A stretch of DNA of 64,000 nt from Streptomyces pilosus (GTDB taxonomy: Bacteria; Actinomycetota; Actinomycetes; Streptomycetales; Streptomycetaceae), in the NCBI RefSeq assembly GCF_014649835.1, contig NZ_BMTU01000002.1:310001-374000 (forward strand), in the 5' to 3' direction. The notes beneath the pieces are model-generated. The model saw nothing but the letters and a program-made list of their open reading frames with translations. It had not been told where the DNA came from and ran no database searches. This document shows, one piece after another, positions 8,374-16,491 of the stretch. The translations under genes were made by a program, and so were the position numbers. Every line of letters starts with the position of its first letter. The stretch's first letter is position 1.

Positions 8374-9245
8374 GCGCGCGCCTGCGGGAGATCGCCCGGG
8401 AGACCGAGGGGATCGTCGCGGCGGGGGGCTATCGCGCGCCCGGTGGGCACGAGGTGTCCCTCGCGGCGCGGATCGACGCGGCGCGGGACGGCACGCGGAC
8501 GTACGGGCCGGAACCGGTCGCGGTCCCGGCGTTCCGACCGGCCGTCACGCGGTTCGAGGTCACCGGTGAGAGCAGCTTCGAGGCCGCCCGCCGGCTCGCC
8601 GGTGCCACGGCCGTACTGAACTTCGCCTCCGCCCGGAATCCGGGCGGGGGATACCTGAACGGCGCCCAGGCCCAGGAAGAGGCCCTGTGCCGGGCGTCCG
8701 CGCTGTACACCTGCCTGCGGCGGGCGCCCGGCTTCTACGACCACCACCGCGCCCACCGCGACCCGTTCTACACCGACCGGGTGATCCACTCACCGGCCGT
8801 GCCGGTCTTCCGCGACGACCGGGGCCGACTGCTGGACGTGCCCTTCACGGCCGGGTTCCTCACCTCGCCCGCGCCCAACGCGGGCGTCGTCCTGCGCACC
8901 GCGCCGGAGCGGGCGGGCGAGCTGCCGCACGCCCTGGGGGCGCGGGCCGGACGGGTGCTGGAGACCGCCGCCGTCCACGGCTACCGGCGGCTGGTGCTGG
9001 GCGCCTGGGGCTGCGGGGTGTTCCGCAACGATCCGGCGCAGGTCGCGGCGGCCTTCCGCACCCATCTCGCGCCGGGCGGCCGGTTCGCCGGGGCCTTCGA
9101 GCACGTCGCCTTCGCGATCCTGGACCGCACCCGGGAGGGCACCGTCCGTGCCGCGTTCGAGCGGACCCTCGCGGACCTGCTGTCCGGGCCGCCGGGGGTC
9201 AGCTCCAGCCGTACCGCTCCCGCAGCCGCTGACGTACGAGGTTGA
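8370..9245 (+). CDS. TIGR02452 family, microbial PARG-like ADP-ribosyl hydrolase
   Basis: A 291-residue macrodomain-type protein. The segment LNFASARNPGGGYLNGAQAQ followed by EE around residues 87-108 contains the bacterial PARG signature GGG-x7-QEE, with the catalytic glutamates at its end. LVLGAWGCGVFRNDP near residue 206 is the second conserved loop. Proteins of this family remove poly- or mono-ADP-ribose; some act on tRNA or protein modifications. The GTG start is preceded by GGGGGTGG and is overlapped by a 20-codon frame. Its last 47 nt overlap the convergent PemK-like gene; the C-terminal tail there looks unconserved. Confidence 0.82.
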   Translation: MSARLREIARETEGIVAAGGYRAPGGHEVSLAARIDAARDGTRTYGPEPVAVPAFRPAVTRFEVTGESSFEAARRLAGATAVLNFASARNPGGGYLNGAQAQEEALCRASALYTCLRRAPGFYDHHRAHRDPFYTDRVIHSPAVPVFRDDRGRLLDVPFTAGFLTSPAPNAGVVLRTAPERAGELPHALGARAGRVLETAAVHGYRRLVLGAWGCGVFRNDPAQVAAAFRTHLAPGGRFAGAFEHVAFAILDRTREGTVRAAFERTLADLLSGPPGVSSSRTAPAAADVRG

Positions 9246-9705
9246 AGCGCATCCGGTCCAGGGCGCACGCCTCGCGGCGCATGCCGTCGTCGTGCAGCCG
9301 CAGCACCCGGTCCACGGCCACCCACGAGTCGCGGCCCGACCGGTCCCACGGCCCGCTGCCGATCGGCACCCACTCCCGGGCGCTCCCCCCGGCCGCGGGC
9401 CGCCTGCTGGACAGCTGGACGGCGAGCACCGTCCCGCCCGCCTCCCGGGCGACGACGAGCACCGGACGGTCCTTGCCCCGGCCGTCGTTCTCCTCATAGG
9501 GCACCCAGGTCCAGACGATCTCCCCGGGATCGGGGTCGCCGTCGTGTGCGGGCGCGTACTCGGTGCGCACCCGGCCCACCTCACGGGGCTCGGCCTCGAC
9601 GGTGGCGGACGGGCCGTGGCGGCCGGGGGCGTCATCAGGGGTGAAGGCGGTCACAGCCGTACCGTACGGCACGGCGGGGACGCTCCCACGGGGTGCCCCG
9701 GCCAC
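9199..9705 (-). CDS. PemK/MazF-like protein (type II toxin family)
   Basis: Up to 168 residues. The C-terminal 110 residues resemble the PemK/MazF beta-barrel: GEIVWTWVPYEEN near 62, KDRPVLVVARE near 78, and a core strand VAVDRVLRLH near 128. MazF proteins are ribosome-independent endoribonucleases; here the typical antitoxin gene is absent on either side, so a toxin role is doubtful. The start may be this GTG or the GTG at 9654 (151 residues); neither has a clear ribosome site. The 3' end overlaps the convergent PARG-like gene by 47 nt. Confidence 0.65.
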   Translation of the reverse strand: MAGAPRGSVPAVPYGTAVTAFTPDDAPGRHGPSATVEAEPREVGRVRTEYAPAHDGDPDPGEIVWTWVPYEENDGRGKDRPVLVVAREAGGTVLAVQLSSRRPAAGGSAREWVPIGSGPWDRSGRDSWVAVDRVLRLHDDGMRREACALDRMRFNLVRQRLRERYGWS

Positions 9706-9727
9706 CGCCCGAGCGGGGACGGGACGC

Positions 9728-10144
9728 TCAGCCGGGTGTGCCCGTGAGTTCGCGGCCCGTGACCATCTCGGCCTCGATGCGGACGAACACGCCGTCGTGC
9801 ATGGGCATCCAGGACCGCGGTCCGGTCCGCAGCAGACGTTCGTGCTCGGCCGGGTCGGTGATCACGGCGGCCCGGCCCGTGACCACCACGCTCCAGCCGG
9901 CCCGGCGCTCGGCCCGGAAGTCGTCGGCCTCGAAGGCGACCACCACCCCGTCGATCGCCCGCACCAGTTCGGAGGCCGCGGAGGTGCACAGCACCACGGA
10001 GGAGTCCGTGTCCAGGGAGAAGTTCAGGGGCAGGACCGCCGGCAGCGCCTGCCGGGTGTAGACGACGCGACCGACCGGCGCCTTGGTCAGCAGGCGCAAA
10101 CACTCCTGCCGGTCGAGCAGGCGGAAGCCATCGGTATGGATCAT
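9728..10144 (-). CDS. Pyridoxamine 5'-phosphate oxidase family, flavin-binding split-barrel protein
   Basis: A 138-residue protein: CLRLLTKAPVGRVVYTR near residue 15, then PAVLPLNFSLD, VAFEADDF near 70, and WSVVVTGRA near 83 are the four strand landmarks of the PNPOx-like fold that binds FMN or F420. Family members reduce biliverdin, F420 substrates or act as heme-binding proteins; there is nothing specific here. The ATG at 10144 is the only in-frame start that gives the conserved N-terminus. It is divergent from the isochorismatase gene. Confidence 0.85.
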   Translation of the reverse strand: MIHTDGFRLLDRQECLRLLTKAPVGRVVYTRQALPAVLPLNFSLDTDSSVVLCTSAASELVRAIDGVVVAFEADDFRAERRAGWSVVVTGRAAVITDPAEHERLLRTGPRSWMPMHDGVFVRIEAEMVTGRELTGTPG

Positions 10145-10274
10145 TCGTCCATCGTCGGTGCCACGACCCGGCGCGGCTAGGGCCGGACGGCCCTGATGGC
10201 GGGTGCCTCGGGGCCTCGTGCCGTCTCCACGGCGGAACATGTTCGACTCGCTTCCCCGGTGGAACCCTGGACGC

Positions 10275-10811
10275 ATGGGCAAGACCGCGCTGACCGTCAT
10301 CGACATGATCAACACCTACGACCATCCGGACGCCGAGCAGCTGATCCCCTCCGCCGAATCGGTCGTACCGGTCGTCTCCGGCCTGCTGAAACGCGCGCGG
10401 GAGCAGGACGTCCCGGTCATCTACGTCAACGACAACTTCGGCGAGTGGCGCTCCCACCACGGTGAGCTGCTCGACAAGGCCCTGTCGGGACCCCACGCGC
10501 AGCTCGTGGAGCCGCTGCGGCCGGACGACTCCTCCCTCTTCGTGGTCAAGGCCCGCCATTCGATCTTCTTCGAGACGCCGCTGGGCTACCTGCTCAACCA
10601 GCAGGGCATCGACCGGCTCGTGCTCTGCGGCCAGGTGACGGAGCAGTGCGTCCTGTACTCCGCGCTCGACGCGCACATCCGGCACCTCGACGTGATCGTT
10701 CCCCGGGACGCCGTCGCCCACATCCACGCCGATCTGGCGGACGCCGCCCTGCGGATGATGGAGCGCAACATGGGGGCGCGGGTGTGCGCCGCCGACGAAC
10801 TGTGGACCTGA
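10275..10811 (+). CDS. Isochorismatase-family cysteine hydrolase
   Basis: A 178-residue hydrolase. The catalytic triad can be placed: D9 in LTVIDMINTY, a lysine in VKARHSIFFETPL near 95, and C129 in LCGQVTEQCVLYSAL. The family includes nicotinamidases and N-carbamoylsarcosine amidases; the substrate is unclear. ATG at 10275 gives the normal family length. Its end overlaps the next gene by 10 nt, so the two are co-transcribed. Confidence 0.88.
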   Translation: MGKTALTVIDMINTYDHPDAEQLIPSAESVVPVVSGLLKRAREQDVPVIYVNDNFGEWRSHHGELLDKALSGPHAQLVEPLRPDDSSLFVVKARHSIFFETPLGYLLNQQGIDRLVLCGQVTEQCVLYSALDAHIRHLDVIVPRDAVAHIHADLADAALRMMERNMGARVCAADELWT

Positions 10812-11680
10812 CCCCGGCGTCGTACGGACCGGGGGACGTCCGCCCCCCGAGCGGTCCCGCCGGTCCGCCGCGCGAGCTCCGTCCCTACCTGGACGAACTG
10901 GTGCGCCGCATCCGTGCCGTCTGCGGCCCCCGCCCGGTGAGCGTCCTGGCCGTCGGATCCGTCGCGCTCGGCGACTACCGGCACGGGCGCAGTGACGTCG
11001 ACGTGACGGTGGTGGTCGAGGGCTCGCTCCCGCACCGGGAGCGGGCCGAACTGGCCGCCCGGCTGGTTCATCCCGCCCTGCCCTGTCCCGCGGCGGGCCT
11101 GGAGCTGGTCGTGTACCCGGCCGCCTTCACCGCCCGCCCGTCCGGCGACGCCGGCTACCTGATGGATCTCAACACGGGACCGTCCCTTCCCGAACGGGTC
11201 AGCTACGACCCCGGGGAGTCGCCCGCGTTCTGGTACGTCCTGGACCGCTCCGTCGCCCGTCAGTGCGGCCTCTCCCTGGCCGGCCGGCCGGTGCGGGAGG
11301 TGATCGCGGCGCCACGGCGTCCCGCCGTGCTCGCCGCGCTGCGCGCCTCGGTGCGCGAGCACGCCGGGGGCGAGGGGCACGTGGCCGACAACCGGGTGCT
11401 CAACGGCTGCCGCTCCGTGGTGTACTGCCGCACCGGTCACTGGTACGCCAAGCGCGGGGCGGCGGAGATCGTGGCGGCCGCCGAGGCGGGCTTCCGGCCA
11501 CTGATCTCCGACGCGTTGCGCAGCTTCTCGCGGCCCCGTGAGTCGGCGCTCGCGCTGCCCGGCGCGCGGGTGCGGGACTTCCTGGGCTGGGTGGCGGACC
11601 GGGTGGACGAGAGCGTCGAGGCGGAGGTCGGGGACGGCGTCCGCGCCGAGGACGCCGATCGGCCCGGTGGCGGCGGTTAA
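10802..11680 (+). CDS. AadA-like nucleotidyltransferase with DUF4111-type C-terminus
   Basis: A 292-residue protein. The N-terminal nucleotidyltransferase motif is GS-x11-D-x-D: VGSVALGDYRHGRSDVDVTV at residues 51-70, with metal ligands D65 and D67. A helical C-terminal domain carries NRVLNGCRSVVYCRTGHWYA, corresponding to the LTLARIWYT region of aminoglycoside adenylyltransferases AadA/ANT(9). It could adenylylate an aminoglycoside or another small hydroxyl compound; the substrate is not shown. GTG at 10802 lies inside the end of the isochorismatase gene, giving tight coupling. Confidence 0.75.
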   Translation: MDLTPASYGPGDVRPPSGPAGPPRELRPYLDELVRRIRAVCGPRPVSVLAVGSVALGDYRHGRSDVDVTVVVEGSLPHRERAELAARLVHPALPCPAAGLELVVYPAAFTARPSGDAGYLMDLNTGPSLPERVSYDPGESPAFWYVLDRSVARQCGLSLAGRPVREVIAAPRRPAVLAALRASVREHAGGEGHVADNRVLNGCRSVVYCRTGHWYAKRGAAEIVAAAEAGFRPLISDALRSFSRPRESALALPGARVRDFLGWVADRVDESVEAEVGDGVRAEDADRPGGGG

Positions 11681-11794
11681 CCACCTCGACAGTCACCGGG
11701 CGGGACGTCTACGCTCTTCCGCGCGGCATCGCGTGCCGGTCACCGACCGGGTGAGGCATGGAGGCGCCGCGGATGCCCGTGGAGGCATTGCACC

Positions 11795-12223
11795 GTGTCA
11801 GTCGAGTTCAACCACACCATCGTGCTCACCCGTGACCGGGAGAGGTCCGCCCGTTTCCTCGCCGAGATCCTCGGACTGGAGGTCGGAGAGCCGGCCGGGA
11901 TGTTCCTCCCGGTGACGACCGCCAACGGCGTCACCCTGGACTTCGCCACCGTCGACATCGACATCCCGGTCCAGCACTACGCGTTCCTCGTCTCCGAGGA
12001 CGAGTTCGACGCCGTCCTCGGCCGGCTCGTGGCCGGCGGGGTCCCGCTGCAGGCCGACCCGCACGGCAGGCACCCTCGCCGCATCAACCGCAACGACGGG
12101 GGGCGCGGCGTGTACTTCCCGGATCCGTCCGGTCACGGGCTGGAGGTCATCACCCGGCCCTACGGGAGCGAGCCGGAGTCACCGCTGAACGGGGTCACCG
12201 AGGTGGTCGCCGGGGCGGTCTAG
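11795..12223 (+). CDS. VOC family protein (glyoxalase/bleomycin-resistance fold)
   Basis: A 142-residue single-domain VOC protein. FNHTIVLTRDRERSARFLAEI starts the first beta-alpha-beta module with a metal-ligand His at residue 6; YAFLVSEDEFD near 67 starts the second, and YFPDPSGHGLEVITRP near 108 holds the typical second metal site Glu. The enzymatic role is unknown. GTG is the start. A 114-nt gap separates it from the nucleotidyltransferase gene. Confidence 0.85.
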   Translation: MSVEFNHTIVLTRDRERSARFLAEILGLEVGEPAGMFLPVTTANGVTLDFATVDIDIPVQHYAFLVSEDEFDAVLGRLVAGGVPLQADPHGRHPRRINRNDGGRGVYFPDPSGHGLEVITRPYGSEPESPLNGVTEVVAGAV

Positions 12224-12230
12224 GCGGCAG

Positions 12231-12273
12231 GGGAGGGGCGGTGGGGTGTGTTCACCATCCCGACGCCCCTCCC
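12231..12273 (+). terminator. Stem-loop terminator after the VOC gene
   Basis: Arms GGGAGGGGCG and CGCCCCTCCC (10 bp) enclose 23 nt that contain a second small pairing, GGTG with CACC. It lies 8 nt after the VOC stop codon and before the phosphoribosyltransferase gene. Confidence 0.6.
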
Positions 12274-12389
12274 GTCTCCCCGGCGGCGCTGCACCCCGGA
12301 CCCCCGGCTCCCGGAACTCCCCGGAGGGGTGCTTCCCGGGCTGGAGGGCGCGGGCGCTTCGGGTGCCGGGAAAGGGGTACGCGGGAGGC

Positions 12390-13037
<648 letters not shown>

Positions 13038-13088
13038 CCGGGTCCGCCGTCCCCGCCCTGCCGTCCCCCCCCGCTGACCGCGGGGCCC

Positions 13089-14279
13089 TCAGACGACGGC
13101 GTCCGCGCGCAGGGCCTCGATCTCCTCGGGGCCGTGACCCAGTTCCGCCAGGATCGCGTCCGTGTGCTCGCCCACGGCGGGCACCGGGTCCATGCGGGCG
13201 GGGACGCCCGCGAGGTCGGCCGGCGGGAGCAGGGCCTCCACCGTCGCCCCCGGCACCGCGACCTCGCGCCGGCGGCCGCGGGCGGTGAGCACCGGATGGT
13301 CGAGGAACGCCGCGACGTCGTTGACCCCGGCGCAGGCGATGCCGATCGACTCGAGTTCCTTCAGCAGCTCCTCCGCGCCGTCGCGGGCGAAACGCTCCGC
13401 GATGACCGCGTTCAGCTCGTCCCGGTGCGCCACGCGGTCCGAAGCGGTCGCGAACCGCGGATCGCCGGCCAGCTCCGGCCGGCCGAGGAACCGGGCGCAC
13501 AGGACCACCCACTCGCGTTCGTTCTGGACCGAGAACAGCACCTCGCGGCCGTCCGCCGCCGGGTAGGTCCCGTACGGGGCGATGGTGGCGTGCTGGGTGC
13601 CCAGGCGAGGGGGCTGGCTGCCGCCGTAGCGGGTGTAGTAGGCGGGCTGGCCCATCCACTCGGCCAGCGCCTCGAACAGGGACACCTCCACCGGATGGAC
13701 CGTGCCGCTGGTGGCACGGGTGTAGAGGGCGGTCAGCACACCGCTGTACGCGTACATCCCGGCGGCGATGTCGGCGACGGAGATCCCGGTGCGTGCGGTC
13801 TCCTCCGGTGTGCCGGTCAGGGACACCAGGCCCGTCTGGCACTGCATCAGCATGTCGTAGGCCTTGCGGTCCGCCCACGGGCCGCTCGTGCCGTAGCCGG
13901 AGATCGTGCAGGGGATCAGCCGGGGGTGGCGGCGGGTCAGCTCCCCGGTCCCCAGACCGAGCCGGCCGGCGGCGCCGGGTGCGAGGTTCTGCACGAACAC
14001 GTCGGCGTCCGCGAGCAGCCGGTGCAGGATCGCGCGGCCCCGCGGGTCCTTCAGGTCCAGGGTGAGGGACTCCTTGGAGCGGTTGATCCACACGAAGTAG
14101 CTGGAGTGGCCGTGGACGGTGGTGTCGTAGCGCCGCGCGAAGTCGCCCTCGCCCGGCCGCTCCACCTTGATCACACGCGCGCCCAGGTCGGCCAGCTGAC
14201 GGGTGGCATAGGGCGCCGCCACCGCCTGCTCCACGCTGACCACCGTCACCCCGGACAAGGGGAGTCCCCGCACGTCCAC
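13089..14279 (-). CDS. CaiB/BaiF (family III) CoA-transferase
   Basis: A 396-residue family III CoA-transferase, which moves CoA between carboxylic acids through an aspartyl-CoA thioester. The catalytic Asp is D170 in TGISVADIAAGMYA. Other landmarks are LADLGARVIKVERPGEGD at 29-46 and the nucleotide loop FVQNLAPGAAGRLGL near 95. The substrate is not deducible; relatives act on formate/oxalate, carnitine, succinate and 2-methyl-branched acids. It starts with GTG and stands alone. Confidence 0.9.
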   Translation of the reverse strand: MDVRGLPLSGVTVVSVEQAVAAPYATRQLADLGARVIKVERPGEGDFARRYDTTVHGHSSYFVWINRSKESLTLDLKDPRGRAILHRLLADADVFVQNLAPGAAGRLGLGTGELTRRHPRLIPCTISGYGTSGPWADRKAYDMLMQCQTGLVSLTGTPEETARTGISVADIAAGMYAYSGVLTALYTRATSGTVHPVEVSLFEALAEWMGQPAYYTRYGGSQPPRLGTQHATIAPYGTYPAADGREVLFSVQNEREWVVLCARFLGRPELAGDPRFATASDRVAHRDELNAVIAERFARDGAEELLKELESIGIACAGVNDVAAFLDHPVLTARGRRREVAVPGATVEALLPPADLAGVPARMDPVPAVGEHTDAILAELGHGPEEIEALRADAVV

Positions 14280-14359
14280 GCCTTCCCGCCGGTTTCCGGA
14301 ACACCGCCCGACGATTAGTACGGCGGGGGCGGCCGCCTGTCAACGGCCGCCCGGTCCGT

Positions 14360-14605
14360 TCACCGGCCGGTCCGGCCGGACGGGGCGTCGGCCGGACGGC
14401 TGCGCGACACGACGCGGGAGCCGCGCCCGTCGACCGCGCGGACCTGGAGAGAGCCGCAGCCGCAGCGGGTCCACACCGTGCTGCCCGACCCGGTGCCGTG
14501 CCGGGACACCACCCGGAACGGCTCGGCGTCGTCCGGCCACCCGCAGTACGGGCAGCGGGTGGCGGTCGTCCCCGTGGCGCCGGTGGTGCCAGTGGTGCCG
14601 GTCAT
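14360..14605 (-). CDS. Small zinc-ribbon-like protein with Thr-Gly-rich N-terminus
   Basis: An 81-residue protein. C19 and C22 (CPYCGW) and C48 and C50 (TRCGCGSLQVR) would bind one zinc. Residues 2-16 are almost only Thr, Gly and Ala, encoded by degenerate ACC-GGC repeats. The C-terminus is basic and loose. The ATG at 14605 has GAGGAG upstream. It is divergent from the LysR gene; the function is unknown. Confidence 0.7.
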   Translation of the reverse strand: MTGTTGTTGATGTTATRCPYCGWPDDAEPFRVVSRHGTGSGSTVWTRCGCGSLQVRAVDGRGSRVVSRSRPADAPSGRTGR

Positions 14606-14719
14606 GATGACTCCTCGGTTCCTCGACGGCTCGGTCCGTGCGGGTCGTCGCGACACAGCCAGGGTGCGTCGGCACATCCGTACACGTCCAGGTTGACTTT
14701 CCGCACCTCACCGTGAAGC

Positions 14720-15634
14720 GTGAGCTACATGATCGATCTGCGCCGGCTGCACGTCCTCAGGGCGGTCGCCCACTACGGCACGGTCACCGCGGCGGCCCGT
14801 GCCCTGCACTTCACCCCGTCGGCGGCCTCCCAGCAGATCCGTCAGCTCGCGCGCGACCTGGACGTCGTCCTCCTGGAGCCGCAGGGGCGCGGGGTACGGC
14901 TCACCCCGGCCGCCGAGAGCCTGCTGGCGCACGCCGACGCCATCGAGGCGCGCTGGGACCAGGCGGAGCAGGACCTGCGGGCCGGCCGCGACGCCCCGGC
15001 GGGCGTCCTGCGCGTGACCGGCTTCCCGGTGGCCGTCTCGGTGCTGCTGGCACCGATGGCCGCCCGGCTGCGCGAGCGGCACCCGCGGCTGTCGGTGCGG
15101 ATCACCGAGGCGGCCGTCGGGCGGAGCTTCGACCTGCTCTTCGAAGGGGCCGTCGATCTGGCCGTGGTGGAGGCCACGCCGCTCGATCCTCCGCCGGGCG
15201 ACGCCCGGTTCGACCGGCAGCCGCTGCTGGACGACCCGTTCGACCTGGTGGTCCCGGCCGGGCACCGGCTGGCCGGCGCCGAGCGGATCGACCTCGCCGA
15301 GGCGGCACGCGAGCCGTGGATCGCGCCGGCGCCGGAGATCCCCTGCCGGCTGCACGTCATGTCGGCCTGCGGCGCCGCCGGTTTCGCCCCGGACGTCGTC
15401 CACCACGCCCACGACTGGAACGCGATCGCCCATCTCGTGGCCCACGGACTGGGCGTCGCCCTGATCCCGCGCCTGGCCCGTCCCGCCCCGGACCTGCCGA
15501 TCGTCCGGGTGCCCTGTGCGGGCGACCCGCACCGCGCGCTGCTGACCTGCACCCGTGCCGGCGGCCACGCCCGCCCCGCGGTGGACGCCGCCGTGCGCGA
15601 ACTGGGTGAACTGGCGCGGGCCGCGGTCGCCTGA
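14720..15634 (+). CDS. LysR-family transcriptional regulator
   Basis: A 304-residue regulator. The N-terminal winged helix-turn-helix spans about residues 4-63 (LRRLHVLRAVAHYGTVTAAA, then TPSAASQQIRQLARDL). The effector domain follows from about residue 92. The GTG at 14720 and the ATG at 14729 are both possible starts. It is divergent from the small zinc-ribbon gene, its most likely local target; the inducer is unknown. Confidence 0.88.
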   Translation: MSYMIDLRRLHVLRAVAHYGTVTAAARALHFTPSAASQQIRQLARDLDVVLLEPQGRGVRLTPAAESLLAHADAIEARWDQAEQDLRAGRDAPAGVLRVTGFPVAVSVLLAPMAARLRERHPRLSVRITEAAVGRSFDLLFEGAVDLAVVEATPLDPPPGDARFDRQPLLDDPFDLVVPAGHRLAGAERIDLAEAAREPWIAPAPEIPCRLHVMSACGAAGFAPDVVHHAHDWNAIAHLVAHGLGVALIPRLARPAPDLPIVRVPCAGDPHRALLTCTRAGGHARPAVDAAVRELGELARAAVA

Positions 15635-15667
15635 GCAACCCCGGCCGACGGGCGGACGGTGCCGTGC

Positions 15668-15742
15668 GCCGGCCACGGAGCGAGACGGCGCGGAGGGGCC
15701 GCGGTCCTCAGGACCGCGGCCCCTCCGCGCCGCGTGGCCGGC
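15668..15742. terminator. Very long bipartite bidirectional terminator
   Basis: An inner perfect stem of 22 bp (15686-15707 with 15711-15732) closes on a TCA loop. Beyond it, a second 10-bp stem, GCCGGCCACG (15668-15677) with CGTGGCCGGC (15733-15742), is separated by an 8-nt bulge on the left only. It lies between the convergent LysR and FMN reductase genes. Confidence 0.85.
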
Positions 15743-15805
15743 GTCCCGCCGGTGGAACGGCGGGTGCGGGACCGGAGGCCGCGTGCCGCCGCCCCGGGGG
15801 GTGGG

Positions 15806-16369
15806 TCAGGCGGCCGTCGGCCGGTCGAGCAGGATCTGCAGGCGGCTGATGACGTCGGTCAGCTGCTCGGTGACCTCGGCGTCGTCGGCGGGGTGGGTCT
15901 CGGCGAAGCGGGTCACCGAGCCGGGGATGGACAGCTTGATGTCCTCGATGACCTTGCCGCCGGCGATGCCCACGGCCTTGCGGGCCTCGTCCTGCGCCCA
16001 GACGCCGCCGTACTGGCCGAACGCGGTGCCGACGACGACGACCGGCTTGCCGCCGATGGCGCCGGCGCCGAACGGGCGGGAGAGCCAGTCGATGGCGTTC
16101 TTCAGGACGGCCGGGATCGTGCCGTTGTACTCCGGCGTGAAGAGCAGCAGCGCGTCGGCGCCGGCGGCGGTCTCCCGCAGCTTGGCGGCGGCGGCCGGGA
16201 CGCTGCCCTCGACGTCGATGTCCTCGTTGTAGAAGGGAATCTCGGCCAGACCCTCGTAGAGGGCCACCTCGGTGCCGGCGGGCGCGAGCTTCACCGCGGC
16301 CTCGGCGAGCTGCCGGTTGTGCGAACCGGAACGAAGGCTGCCGACGAGGGCGAGGATGCGAACAGACAT
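15806..16369 (-). CDS. NADPH-dependent FMN reductase family oxidoreductase
   Basis: A 187-residue flavodoxin-like protein. The phosphate loop GSLRSGSHNRQL at 10-21 and LLLFTPEYNGTIPAVLKNAIDWLSRP near 76 (FMN ring contacts) are the family signatures. It would reduce FMN, quinones, azo compounds or chromate using NAD(P)H in the cytoplasm. It is divergent from a TetR gene, with two inverted operators between them, so it is probably repressed by that TetR and induced by an electrophile. The ATG at 16369 has AGGAG upstream. Confidence 0.9.
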   Translation of the reverse strand: MSVRILALVGSLRSGSHNRQLAEAAVKLAPAGTEVALYEGLAEIPFYNEDIDVEGSVPAAAAKLRETAAGADALLLFTPEYNGTIPAVLKNAIDWLSRPFGAGAIGGKPVVVVGTAFGQYGGVWAQDEARKAVGIAGGKVIEDIKLSIPGSVTRFAETHPADDAEVTEQLTDVISRLQILLDRPTAA

Positions 16370-16410
16370 GACGAAACTCCTGGGGGGGATGAGAACGAGG
16401 CCTCGATAAT

Positions 16411-16430
16411 CCGGACCGGGGTCCGGTTTG
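16411..16430. promoter_or_regulatory. TetR operator copy 1
   Basis: CCGGAC-CGGG-GTCCGG is a perfect inverted repeat at 16411-16426. The segment from 16413, GGACCGGGGTCCGGTT, recurs in inverted orientation at 16446-16461. It lies 42 nt upstream of the reductase start. Confidence 0.75.
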
Positions 16431-16445
16431 TAGTTGTAGCACTCC

Positions 16446-16461
16446 AACCGGACCCCGGTCC
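16446..16461. promoter_or_regulatory. TetR operator copy 2
   Basis: AACCGGACCCCGGTCC is the exact reverse complement of bases 16413-16428 of copy 1. It lies 30 nt upstream of the TetR start, so one repressor could control both divergent genes. Confidence 0.75.
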
Positions 16462-16491
16462 AGTTTCTTCCCGATGCTTTACGCTGGCTTC

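Noticed and set aside
9199..9705. Considered a complete toxin-antitoxin module
   Set aside because: No small antitoxin gene overlaps or adjoins the PemK-like gene on its strand.
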